From NCBI GenBank assembly GCA_016709025.1, contig JADJEQ010000002.1, positions 1 through 16,371 of the forward strand: a DNA stretch of 16,371 nt, written 5' to 3'. Shown here piece after piece: positions 8,143-16,371 of this stretch. Within the stretch, counting starts at the first letter, position 1; each line of letters begins with the position of its first letter. Below the pieces are notes generated by a model that saw nothing but the letters and a program-made list of their open reading frames with translations, was not told the DNA's origin and ran no database searches. This DNA comes from Bacteroidales bacterium. Lineage in GTDB: Bacteria > Bacteroidota > Bacteroidia > Bacteroidales > Lentimicrobiaceae. The position numbers were made by a program, and so were the translations under genes.

Positions 8143-9936
8143 ATGAAACAAAATTACAGCCGAATTTCAAATAATCTGAAAACTTTCATTTTCAGTCTGT
8201 TCATTTTTTCAACTTTTATCAGCACCCCGGTCTTTGCCCAGACGCTTACCATACAAACTCCAAATGGTGGGGAAGTATGGACCTATGGAGTGGCTGAAAC
8301 TGCTTCCTGGACAGGACAGAACCTGAGCAGCGTGGTAAACATCGAATTCTCCTACGATGGCGGGAACAACTGGTGGTACTTAGGCCAGGTTCCTTCGGGA
8401 CCAAACGGAGGAAATGCTTCGATCGGCCCACCAAACACTTCAACATCAAATGCGATACTGAGGATTACTGATTATCTCAACCCGGAAGCCACCGATGTCA
8501 GCGATGCACCTTTTACTGTTTACGTTCCGGCGATATACATTTGGGAACCATCAGGTATTTCGGCAGTTTTTGCCAATAGCCTGGCCCAGGTATACTGGAT
8601 ACTGAACGTACCCGGAATTACACTGCTCAATGCTGAAATTTCAACCGATAACGGACAGACCTTCACACCTGTTGCCCAAAACCTGAATGCACAGATGAGT
8701 TATACGTATATTGAATTATCAGACACACCAGCCGATTCATGTATCCTTAAACTCTACAATGCCGAAAATCCATCTCAGTTTGGCCTGAGCGAAGTTTTTC
8801 AGATCAGTCCCAACCCGGTTTACACTCTGACTTCACCGTCCGGGGCGAAATCGTCAATACTACAGTTCATTCACAATTGCCTGGGATGTTGAAAATCCTT
8901 ATACAGCCTATAACTATCTTGAATTTTCCAGTGATAATGGTGAAACCTGGAAGTCATCGCCAATGGTGTTAGTCAGGGGACTTCAGGAAGCTATGAATGG
9001 ACTACGCCAAATGTAAATTCCGAGGAATGCCTGATCCGGATCACCGATTCTTACGCATATACATCCAGTGATACCAGTGCAGCTTTCACAATTCTGGCTT
9101 ACCCTGAAACACCGGTTTGCATGGTAACAGTAGACAGCCTGACCAACCAGAATGTCATCATCTGGGAAAACCGGTATCAGACCTTATCGCCGACTTCCTG
9201 ATCTACAAAGAAACGGATGAAGCCAATGTTTATGAGGTAATTGACACAGTAAGTTATGAAGAGGTACCTATGGTTACTGACTTTGGCTCAACCCTGCCAT
9301 AAGACCTTACCGTTACAAAATCGGATTCAGGGACAACGAAAACAGGGTATTTCCATCCAGCGATTTCCATCAGACCATCCACCTGACCATCAATCAGGGA
9401 GTCAACGGCAACTGGAATCTGATCTGGACACCCTACACAGGATTCGACTACAATTTCGTATAAAATAATGCGCAAATCGGGAGAGGGTGCTTTTGAACAG
9501 ATTGCAACAGTTTCAGCAAGTTTTAACTCCTACACTGATTTTGATGCCCTGCAGGCGATATCGCCTACATGGTTAAAATTGTGAACCCGGACGGTTGTAA
9601 TACAGGCCTGCGCAATGCTGTCTATACCGATGTATATTCAAATCAGGCATCGGCAAGCCTGGTATCGGTGGGTGGCATCGGTAAAACCGGTTTCAGCATC
9701 TATCCCGTTCCGGCCAATGATCAAATCAACATTCAGTTCGGAAACAATGCCAAAGGAAATATTAACCTCACCATCACCGATGTAGCCGGCAGGATTATTT
9801 ATTCAGCCGGATATAGCGATGTCAGTCAGGGCAGGTGTATACCATTAACAGCACTGCCTTTGCTGAAGGATTGTATCTGCTGCATGCGATTTCATCAAGC
9901 GACAGGATTACCAGGAAATTTATTATTCAACATTAA
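8143..9936 (+). CDS. T9SS-secreted multi-domain surface protein, array paralog 2 (many frame breaks)
   Basis: Same architecture as its neighbours: signal peptide MKQNYSRI...STPVFAQ, three repeated sandwich domains (LTIQTPNGGEVWTYG, IYIWEPSGISAVF, VYTLTS), two FN3-like domains, and a sorting tail from FSIYPVPANDQINIQF to SDRITRKFIIQH, read in the last frame to TAA 9934-9936. Frame changes occur near 8838, 8865, 8950, 9165, 9290, 9460, 9550 and 9828. Between them the product matches paralog 3 closely (for example VYEVIDTVSYEEVP, FHQTIHLTINQGVNGNWNL). Most breaks are one-base losses, with an extra T near 9460. Either the gene is a pseudogene in an active array or, more likely, this stretch has low read accuracy. 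After correction it would be a surface protein of about 600 residues. Confidence 0.8.
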
Positions 9937-9986
9937 TCCTTAACAAAATCCAATCCGCACTGTGCCTGCCTGATCGATAAGGTTTC

Positions 9987-10024
9987 AAACAGACAACCAT
10001 GGCTATGCCGTGATTGTCTGTTTT
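9987..10024 (+). terminator. intrinsic terminator after array paralog 2
   Basis: AAACAGACAA pairs with TTGTCTGTTT. Inside this stem CATGGC and GCCGTG extend the hairpin with a TAT loop. The stem ends in a T-run. It lies about 50 bases after the stop at 9936, as with paralog 1. Confidence 0.83.
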
Positions 10025-10260
10025 ATCAAGCCTGGCAATTAGCGGTATTTGAATTTAATTTTCCTGGAAAAGCAATCAGGATGCTTTTTGCTTTTTTCTT
10101 CCTGTATTTAGGTCAACATAAACTTTGGCCTACAATCTCAGAAAAAATCTCTTTCAATTAAACAATAGCCAAATTGAGCGGTTTGAAAAGAAATCTTCCA
10201 CTTATGTTTAATATAGTTGAAGGCACTTTTAAAGTTGAATAAAAAAAAATCAGAATTCCA

Positions 10261-10456
10261 AGAGACTGTTTAAGTTTTTGATTCCATTTTCAATAAGCCC
10301 TTCCTTTTGGGCGGGAATAATAAACAGAAAAACCAGGGGCAAAATCCTGAAAAATTAATTATTAATTTACAAATTTTTCGGGATTTTACCATAGCCTGTG
10401 ATACTATATTCGGAACCCGCCCATTCATCGGGTTTAACAATATTTAAACAGTCTCT
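10261..10456. repeat. nested inverted-repeat element, copy C
   Basis: Bounded by AGAGACTGTTTAA and TTTAAACAGTCTCT. It contains GCCCTTCCTTTTGGGCGGG on the left, GGAACCCGCCCATTCATCGG on the right, and the core inverted repeat GCAAAATCCTGAAAAATTA against TTTTTCGGGATTTTACC. Its right boundary lies only 70 bases before the third array gene and about 3 bases before the conserved promoter block. Confidence 0.78.
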
Positions 10457-10458
10457 AA

Positions 10459-10505
10459 ATTTGGCTTGTGCGTTTTGAACTTTTTCCAATTAATTTCGTT
10501 TAATC
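10459..10505 (+). promoter_or_regulatory. conserved promoter block of array paralog 3
   Basis: Matches 8076-8122: GTGCGTTTTGAACTTTTTCC, then TAATTTCG at 10491-10498 (seven of eight to TAnnTTTG counting the free positions), then TTTAATCTTTT. A TTG 22 bases upstream of the -7 candidate might serve as the -33 box. The start codon follows at 10527. Confidence 0.5.
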
Positions 10506-10526
10506 TTTTCATAAAAATATAAAACA

Positions 10527-12319
10527 ATGAAACAGAGATACACCAGCATTCCGAAATATGCCAGATTCCTTGCCATTGCAGTGTTTTTTGCAGCAACATC
10601 AATCACTTTACAGGCACAGTCCATCACCCTGTTAGCTCCGAATGGAGGTGAAGCCTGGCTTGTTGATAGCTATGAAGATGTCAGTTGGACCGGCCAGGGC
10701 CTTGGTAACGTATTGAAGCTTGAATTCTCCCCCGACGGTGGAGTCGACTGGTGGTACTTTGGAGAGGTTAATTCGGCACCGAACGGAGGCAGCGCAATGG
10801 TTTTTGTTCCCCCCTTCCTTAGCCAAAATGCATTGCTCAAAATCACCGACATAAGCAACCCCGCTGTCAGCGATATCAGTGATGCAACATTCACGGTTTC
10901 ATATCCGCCAATTAGCATTTATGAGCCATCTTCCAACTATCCGGTCTTTGCAAACACCCTTACTTATGTGAACTGGGCTCTGTATCAACAAGGCATTACT
11001 CTGCTCAATGCAGAAATATCAACCGATAACGGACTGACATATTCTCCCTTAGCACAAAACCTCGATGCATTTCTGGGTTATACATACCTTAACTTAAGCG
11101 AAACGCCTGCGAATGCCTGCATCCTGAAACTATACGATGCTGCCGACCCATCAACCTTTTCCCTGAGCCAGGTTTTTCAGGTCATTCCTGCACCTGTGTA
11201 CACCATTACCTCACCCGTCGAAGGCCAGATTGTAAATGTTAACAGCTTACTTACCATCAGCTGGAATGTGCAGAACCTCTACGAAGCGGAAAACTACATC
11301 GAATTCTCCCCGGATAATGGTGAAACCTGGGAAGTTATCGCTTACGGAATGAGTCAGGGCACTTCAGGGAGTGTTGTTTGGTATACTCCAAACGTGAGTT
11401 CCGATGAATGCCTTATCCGGATCAACGATTCTTATTCTTTGTCATCCATTGATGTAAGCGATGTTTTTACCATCATGCCTTACCCCGAAACCCCTATCTG
11501 TATGGTGACGGTGGACAGCCTCACAAATCAGAACATGATCATCTGGGAAAAGCCAGCTTCAGATCTTATCACTGATTTTCTGGTTTACAAGGAAACAGAT
11601 GAATTCGATGTTTATGAAGTGATTGATACGGTTAGCTACCAGGATGTGCCCATGGCCACTGATTTTGAATCCAACCCTGCAATAAGACCTTACCGTTACA
11701 AACTTGGTTTCATGGACAGCGAAAACAGAGTTTTTCCGGCCAGCGATTTCCATCAGACGATTCACCTGACCATCAGTCAGGGTATCAATGGCAACTGGAA
11801 CCTGATCTGGACGCCTTACGCAGGATTTGACTACACTTCATACAAAATAATGCGGAAATCGGGCAATGGTCCTTTTGAGCAAATTGCCAGCATTTCAGCA
11901 AGCTTTACCTCCTTTACCGATTTTGATGCACCTTCAGGTGACATCGCCTACATGGTTAAAATCGTGAATCCGGAAGGTTGTAGTACAGGCCTGCGTGATG
12001 CTGCCTATACAGATGTATATTCAAATCAGGCATCTGCTAGCCTTGTATCGGCAGGTGGCATCGGCAAAACCGGTTTCAGCATTTATCCGGTTCCGGCCAA
12101 CGATCAGATCAACATTCAGTATGGGGACAATACAAAGGGAATTATCAAACTGACCATCACCGATGTTACCGGCAGGATTATTTATTCCGCTGAATACACT
12201 GATGTGTTTGCAGGGCAGGCTCTATCAATCAACACTTCCGCTTATACCGAAGGGATGTATTTGCTGAATATTGTAACTTCCGGTGAAAGAATTCAAAGAA
12301 ATTCGTGATCAGGCATTAA
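10527..12319 (+). CDS. T9SS-secreted multi-domain surface protein, array paralog 3 (nearly intact)
   Basis: Best-preserved member and the reference for the other two. Residues 1-31 form a signal peptide ending LQAQ. Three sandwich domains occupy about 33-125 (LLAPNGGEAW), 129-219 (ISIYEPSSNYPVFANTL) and 224-317 (VYTITSPVEGQIVNVNS), with FSPDNGETW in the third. FN3-like domains cover about 320-410 and 412-500. The T9SS type A tail starts at residue 517 (FSIYPVPANDQINIQYGDN) with LTITDVTGRIIYS and EGMYLLNI. The printed frame stops at 12308, removing the end of the tail. Adding one A to the A-run near 12300 restores ERIQRKFVIRH and a stop at 12317-12319. It is expected to be exported by T9SS and displayed on, or released from, the outer membrane. 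Domain boundaries are estimates. Confidence 0.88.
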
Positions 12320-12341
12320 AACTGCCCCGGGCGGATGCTTG

Positions 12342-13526
12342 TTAACTGTGGCTCCTGACCAATTTGAATATTTCACCCCACGAGGGTTCCTTTCCACTCA
12401 TAAGAATAGAGACCCTGAAAATTTTTGCAGCCAGTTTGCGAGAGCAGGTAAAGGTCAGCACCAGCAGACTAAATGAACCGGCAGGCTGCCAGAAATCTAC
12501 CTCAGTAACAGCCCACCGCATCGGCATGGCAGTTGCTGAGGTCAGCGGAAACCACGACAGAAAAACAGCGAGGCGGCTGTCGGGATCGCGGGTTACCAGA
12601 AATGAAGCCAACACAAATAACAACGGCAGCATCATGAGTGCGCTTTTGCCTGAATTGTTGGGGTCAGTAATCACCGAAGCGATGGCCGCCAGCAGGGCAT
12701 TCCAGATGAGGATACCGGTAAGGGCAAAAGGGAGGAACAATAATATGGATGGCAGGTGCAGATAAGCCGTGATGGTGGAAACCGGCACACCGGTGAACTG
12801 AAAAACAACACGCCGCCGATGATGCCCAATACCGAATAGGTTAACATAGATGACAATCCGGTTAGCGTGATACCGAAAATTTTGCCATCCATCCATACCT
12901 GAGGGCTGATGGCCGATACAATCTGTTCGGTTATTTTCAATTGCTTTTCACCGGTAATGGCAGTAAACTGGTAAGCGAAGCTCAGAAACACCGCCAGAAT
13001 CATAAGACCGGCAAAGAAAAAGCAAGGATAATCCTGCTATTTGAGTTGTCGGCATATATAAACGACTCCTTAACCGGGGCAGGTGAAAGAACTACTGACA
13101 AATCGGCCTCACCTCAATCCCTTCACCTGCAGCATGCGTTTTGTGATGCTCATCGAGTGCAGTCTTCAGCTTTTTCAGAACCCTGGTTTTCTTGTAAGCA
13201 TGAATAATAAAGGTATTGCCTTCCTCCACCAGCAAAATACCCTCCTTTTCTTTCGTGATGCGACCAAGCACCAACGGTTTTTGAGCTTCGGGGATCATCT
13301 CCGTTTTAAAATCAACTGAAAGCCGCTTAACCAGGGCACTGTCGGTCTGTTGAAGCAAGGTTAACTGCGGTTTTTCGCCTGAATCAGAAAACGCAAACCG
13401 GCCTGCGACAAAAAAAATCATGGACATTAAAAGCATAATCACAATCCCCATGACTTCATTCTTTGGCTTGAAGAAACGCCTGAATTCCCATCGTGTGACT
13501 GTCACAACCTGATTAATATATTTCAT
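12342..13526 (-). CDS. NatB/YhaP-like ABC-2 exporter permease, frameshifted
   Basis: Membrane partner of the ATPase at 13523-14459, whose stop overlaps this ATG as ATGA. It has about 395 residues. The N-terminus (MKYINQVVTVTRWEFRRFFKPKNE) is typical of ABC-2 permeases. A first span is MGIVIMLLMSMIFFVAGRF, followed by an external domain of over 100 residues. About five or six more spans follow, including ILAVFLSFAYQF, ITLTGLSSMLTYSVLGIIG, LFLPFALTGILIWNALLAAI and LMMLPLLFVLASFLV. The end reads KIFRVSILMSGKEPSWGEIF, a common C-terminus in this family. Frame changes lie near 13090, 13020 and 12845. The substrate is unknown; relatives export sodium or unidentified compounds. It converges on array gene 3 with only 22 bases between stops. 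Confidence 0.82.
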
Positions 13527-14459
13527 TGGTGCGTTTTTACAAGTTTCAGAAAAATTTCATGCAAACCGGGCTTATGACTGCTTATGTTGCTGATGCCTTC
13601 GATGGCAGAAAGCTCCGACAAGGCCTTGTTCAGGTCGGTTTCCTGCGCTGAAAGTCAGCTCTACTGTACACTCATCCGGGTTATTTACCTGCTCAACACC
13701 AGGAAGGTTGAGAAATGCACTTTCGTTCACAGACGACCTGAACTGAAGGTCGATGATGTGATTCTTTCCGAAAGCATCATAAATACCTGACAATGAGCCA
13801 TTGTACACCTCCCTGCCCTGGTTGATCAGGAAAATCTTACCGGCGATCTTCTCCACCAGCGACATCTGGTGAGCACTCAGCAGAATGGTTGTTCCCTGCT
13901 GGTTGATTTCACGGATGTATTCAATAAACTTTTCCTGGTTCAGCGGATCAAGGCCCGAAAAAGGCTCATCGAGAATCGCGAAAGAAGGTTTGTGAAGGAT
14001 AGAGGCAACAAACTGAATTTTCTGCTGGTTGCCTTTTGATAAAGCCTGGAGTTTCTCTTTTGCCCTGCCGGCAAGATCCAGCCGTTCGAGCCAATCCATT
14101 GCCGCAGTCTTTGCTTCGGCAGGATTCATGCCCCTGATGGTGGCCAGGTACACCAGCGACCGGATAATGGGGATATCGGTGTAAAGCCCGCGTTCCTCAG
14201 GCAGGTAACCAATGTGTTCAGCGGGAGGCAGTTCGCCACGCTTACCGTTCAGGTTCCACTCTATACGGCCGCTGTCGGCTTTGATAATATCGAGCAGTAT
14301 GCGCAGGTGGTGGTTTTTCCTGCACCGTTGGGCCCAGAGAATGCGAAAAATATCACCCTGCTCCAGCGAGAAGGAAATATTGCTCACTGCCTGCAGGTTC
14401 ATAAACTTTTTGTTTAATGAACTTACCTTTAAAACAGAATGAACTGCTTGCTTTTCCAT
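13523..14459 (-). CDS. NatA/YhaQ-like ABC exporter ATPase, frameshifted at Walker A and C-terminus
   Basis: About 312 residues, cytoplasmic, powering the permease encoded next. Visible motifs are the Q-loop region IGYLPEERGLYTDIP (83-97), the signature LSKGNQQKIQF (140-150), Walker B with D-loop AILDEPFSGLDP (161-172) and the switch histidine in LLSAHQMS (H197). In the printed frame Walker A is garbled (ILWAQRCRKNHH), but the adjacent frame over 14312-14336 encodes GPNGAGKTTT, implying one inserted and one lost base. A further indel near 13640 changes the end. The alternative frame reads DLNKALSELSAIEGISNI, later GLHEIFLKLVKTHQ, and stops at TGA 13523-13525, overlapping the permease start. 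The motif set and the long C-terminal extension fit the YhaQ group. Confidence 0.88.
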
Positions 14460-14523
14460 AGACTATTCTTATCGGCTGGAAGACATCCTGTCGATTGCGA
14501 CACTCCCTGCGGCTTTAAGAATT

Positions 14524-14531
14524 CAAAAATA
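14524..14531 (-). promoter_or_regulatory. candidate -7 element TATTTTTG for the ABC operon
   Basis: TATTTTTG on the minus strand fits TAnnTTTG and lies 65 bases before the ATPase start. The region is AT-rich and no -33 box is evident, so a chance match is possible. Confidence 0.28.
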
Positions 14532-14694
14532 TAACATTCAGCATACATTTTGTTGAATGAAGGAAAGTCATGAGATTTATGGCAGAATTCTTTTGCGGGA
14601 ATATATGCTGCATCTTGCTTTTCAGAGCTATAAATTGTTCCAGTGGCATCTATCGATAGTTGGTTCAGGATCCTCATTTCATAAATCATCAGGC

Positions 14695-14801
14695 TTATTT
14701 TGTCTCTGTTTCAAGTTTATTGAGTCGTATTAACTTTGTTCCTGATTTCTCATTTATTATCAACTCCGTAATAATTATCAACCCCATTCAATGTCAGTCA
14801 T
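14695..14801 (-). pseudogene. remnant of short ORF Y, copy 1
   Basis: Begins ATG ACT GAC and encodes IEWG, then breaks at once. Later frames give NYYG and EKSGTKLIRLNKLETETK before a TAA at 14695-14697. It is clearly related to the intact 48-residue ORF at 15677-15823 (NIEWGLINYYG...NRLKKLLETERKK). Function unknown. It lies between module copy 1 and the ABC operon. Confidence 0.45.
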
Positions 14802-15182
14802 TTTAAAATGTAACAATTAAGTTAGTCGCTGGACTCAAAACCAGTTTGCTTCAGATATTTTTTACCCGATTACAAGTGAAAATATTCCATTGTAAACCCT
14901 TAAGTATTTGTTTAAGTGACTCTGGCTTTTGTTTCCAGAAAAACCTTGATGTATCTCAATGATGACAATGTCTACAAGCGCCATGGTCGTCCAATTCTTA
15001 ACTGTCTTTGTACAGACTGTCTTTATTGTGAAGCATCATAGCAGGCTGGCAAGTTGCGATTCTTTGAAAAGTTTTTAATAACTTGTTGGCTCTTTGAAGA
15101 ACTAATCCTGCTTTGCTCTCACAAACTTCAATTTGTATACTGTAATCATTTAAAATGATTTTCAGATTCAGAATCTGCTTTT
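14697..15182. repeat. tandem diverged repeat, copy 1 of X-Y module
   Basis: Read on the plus strand, this segment aligns along its length with 15693-16259. Matching landmarks in order are GATTTCTCATTT, CTCCGTAATAAT, ATCAACCCC, ACTCAAAACCAG, GATTACAAGTG, GTATCTCAAT, CCAATTCTTAACTGTC, CTTCAATTTGT and GATTTTCAG. Divergence is substantial. Confidence 0.65.
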
Positions 15183-15295
15183 GAATTGACGATGTAATGA
15201 ATTATATTCTTCATCTTTTTTTCTTTCTGTCGGAAGAATGATGCTCGTCAAATTCTGCTTCTATTAGTTCAGAATACTTTTTGAATTTAAAACAT
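14822..15295 (-). pseudogene. frameshifted unknown gene X, copy 1
   Basis: Joined frames read CFKFKKYSELIEAEFDEHH, DEEYNSLHRQFK, KQILNLKIILNDYSIQIEV, ANKLLKTFQRIATCQPAMML, NKDSLYK, ELDDHGALVDIVIIEIHQGF, SLVIGKKYLKQTGFESSD, stopping at TAA 14822-14824. The second half is homologous to gene X copy 2 (15836-16371). It may be the C-terminal continuation of the zinc-ribbon ORF at 15296-15508, since joining needs only one shift at 15300. Five or more frame changes in under 500 bases suggest real decay or poor sequence. I do not recognise the family. Confidence 0.4.
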
Positions 15296-15508
15296 TTAGC
15301 TCTGTTTATACAAGAAGTACATTGATAAAATAGGACTGGTAAAATGATCAACATGTTCTACCACTACAATATAATTTGGATTTCTGCAACAATCTTCACT
15401 TTTGAGATAAGTCCAGTAGCCACAATGAACACACTCATAAATATCATAAAATTCATAATGGTTTTGAGCTTTAATAGTGGTGCCGTCGCACCTTTGACAT
15501 TTTATCAT
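15296..15508 (-). CDS. zinc-ribbon protein, unknown function, probably truncated by a frameshift
   Basis: 70 residues from ATG 15508. The first 32 residues contain two CxxC knuckles, CQRC (residues 4-7) and CVHC (29-32), about 21 residues apart, followed by GYWTYLKSEDCCRNPNY. This fits a small zinc-ribbon domain. The open frame extends upstream to an ATG at 15631, but the added residues resemble the tail of gene X (PALVIG) rather than a protein start, so I prefer 15508. The printed stop at 15296 probably reflects an indel near 15300, because acceptable protein sequence continues in another frame. I have seen zinc-ribbon proteins of this look in Bacteroidota but cannot assign a role. It may bind nucleic acid. 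Confidence 0.5.
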   Translation of the reverse strand: MIKCQRCDGTTIKAQNHYEFYDIYECVHCGYWTYLKSEDCCRNPNYIVVVEHVDHFTSPILSMYFLYKQS

Positions 15509-15676
15509 CGTGTGGTTTCTTAAATTGGGTGTAATGGCTGATCCTATGACAAGTGCGGGAATAAATTGTTGCTCAATTATCTGCCAGCACAACCTGACCC
15601 GATTTTTGGAAAATGCATGTAAAGATTTCAAATTTTTAATCGAACATGTATACCCGGATTTGTTAAAGCGTTTGGT

Positions 15677-15823
15677 TTATGGGCAGGCTTTTTTTCTCTC
15701 TGTTTCGAGAAGTTTTTTGAGTCGGTTAAAATCTTTGTTCTCTGATTTCTCATTTTCATTAGCTCCGTAATAATTTATCAACCCCCATTCAATATTGTCA
15801 TAAATAAGTTTTCGCTGTTCCAT
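15677..15823 (-). CDS. short intact ORF Y, copy 2 (48 residues)
   Basis: Starts at ATG 15823, 12 bases after the stop of gene X copy 2, and encodes MEQRKLIYDNIEWGL, then NYYGANENEKSENKDF and NRLKKLLETERKKACP before TAA. It is hydrophilic and probably helical in its second half. Recurrence of the pattern at 14695-14801 supports it as a genuine gene family rather than a chance frame. No function is recognised. It could also be the start of a longer frameshifted gene. Confidence 0.42.
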   Translation of the reverse strand: MEQRKLIYDNIEWGLINYYGANENEKSENKDFNRLKKLLETERKKACP

Positions 15824-16259
15824 GACTTTAAGTTATTAACCTGAGTCAAAACCAGGTTTAGTTTGCAGATATAACATTCCCCCGATGACAAGTGAGGGCA
15901 TTTCATTTGCTGAACCAGCATCAATATTATTGCTGAAATGAAAAGCTCCAAATGGCAGAATCTTGTTTCGCAGTAATAACCAGAAGTATCTCAATTATTG
16001 ATGAATATTTAAGCTCTCCATGCTCTTCCAATTCTTTAACTGTCCTTTTGTAAGCAGCACTGTCTTTACTTTCAGGCGTTATAGAAGTCTGCATGAGTTT
16101 CGTTTGCTTTAAAAGAGTTATTTTTAATAATTCTTGCCTGTTTTATTGTCAAGATAATCAATAAACTGAACTTTGCTTCTGTGAACAAAAACCTTCAATT
16201 TGTTTACTGTCAATCCATTTTAACGCAATGATTTTCAGCCATTCCAGAATCTATCTTTT
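15693..16259. repeat. tandem diverged repeat, copy 2 of X-Y module
   Basis: Direct-repeat partner of 14697-15182, about 1 kb away in the same orientation. It keeps the same order of landmarks (GATTTCTCATTT, CTCCGTAATAAT, AGTCAAAACCAG, GATGACAAGTG, GTATCTCAAT, CCAATTCTTTAACTGTC, GATTTTCAG) but has about 80 extra bases. Confidence 0.65.
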
Positions 16260-16371
16260 CGCAGTAAAACAGATCATCTTTGCCTAGTGTCGTAATAACC
16301 GGAAAATCAACACCTTGGCCGCTCCGAACATTGTATATCCGTCATGATCATTAATTCTGGCAAGTTTGTTC
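15836..16371 (-). pseudogene. frameshifted unknown gene X, copy 2, partial at window edge
   Basis: Joined frames read NKLARINDHDGYTMFGA, GVDFPVITTLGKDDLFYC, EKIDSGMAENHCVKMD, KITLLKQTKLMQTSITPES, KDSAAYKRTVKELEEHGELK, SSIIEILLVITAKQD, then FGAFHFSNNIDAGSANEMP and SLVIGGMLYLQTKPGFDSG, stopping at TAA 15836-15838. The last two thirds match copy 1. The N-terminal part differs from the zinc-ribbon region that precedes copy 1. The gene continues beyond the window. The protein family is not recognised. Confidence 0.38.

Noticed and set aside
12320..12341. Possible bidirectional terminator between array gene 3 and the permease
   Set aside because: GCCCCGGGC is short and has no T-run on either strand.
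12364..12765. Plus-strand open frame of 133 residues after array gene 3
   Set aside because: It is opposite the hydrophobic C-terminal half of the ABC permease and has no recognisable feature of its own.
14429..14689. 86-residue minus-strand open frame overlapping the ATPase start
   Set aside because: No family pattern, no leader or repeat support, and it runs out of frame into the ATPase. It could be a decayed fragment, but the evidence is too weak to list it.
14460..16371. tRNA or other structured RNA gene in the AT-rich right end
   Set aside because: No cloverleaf arms or TTCGANTC-like T-loop pattern were found. The hairpins seen are short and lie at gene boundaries.

Overview
The window looks like a chromosomal segment from a member of the Bacteroidota. 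The evidence is type IX secretion (T9SS) C-terminal sorting tails, promoter candidates of the TAnnTTTG kind, starts that lack a Shine-Dalgarno and follow A-rich leaders (several 'aaaacaATG'), and an ECF sigma operon of a type common in this phylum. Genes on both strands carry many single-base indels, often in homopolymers, and conserved protein sequence resumes in another frame. Most of this is probably uncorrected sequencing or assembly error rather than biological decay, so several genes are described across more than one frame.

Layout. Positions 64-2336 (minus) hold a three-gene operon: ECF sigma factor, putative membrane anti-sigma factor, and a secreted DUF4097-like protein, with a recognisable ECF promoter upstream. 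Positions 2573-3106 (minus) encode a small conserved exported protein. Positions 3276-4495 (minus) encode a secreted YCF48/BNR-type repeat protein with a T9SS tail. After an intergenic stretch with palindromic repeats, 4969-5250 (minus) encodes a two-helix membrane protein.

The centre (5271-12319, plus) is the most striking part. It holds three tandem paralogous secreted proteins of about 597 residues. Each has a signal peptide, three repeated beta-sandwich domains, two FN3-like domains and a T9SS tail. Each gene is preceded by a copy of a roughly 200 bp nested inverted-repeat element bounded by AGAGACTGTTTAAA / TTTAAACAGTCTCT. The first two genes are followed by clear intrinsic terminators. 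The arrangement suggests repeated duplication of a gene plus its intergenic region.

Converging on the array from the right is a NatA/NatB-like (YhaQ/YhaP-like) ABC exporter (12342-14459, minus). Beyond it, 14695-16371 is AT-rich and weakly coding: two diverged copies of a short gene module on the minus strand with a zinc-ribbon ORF between them. This part looks degraded, and no function can be assigned.
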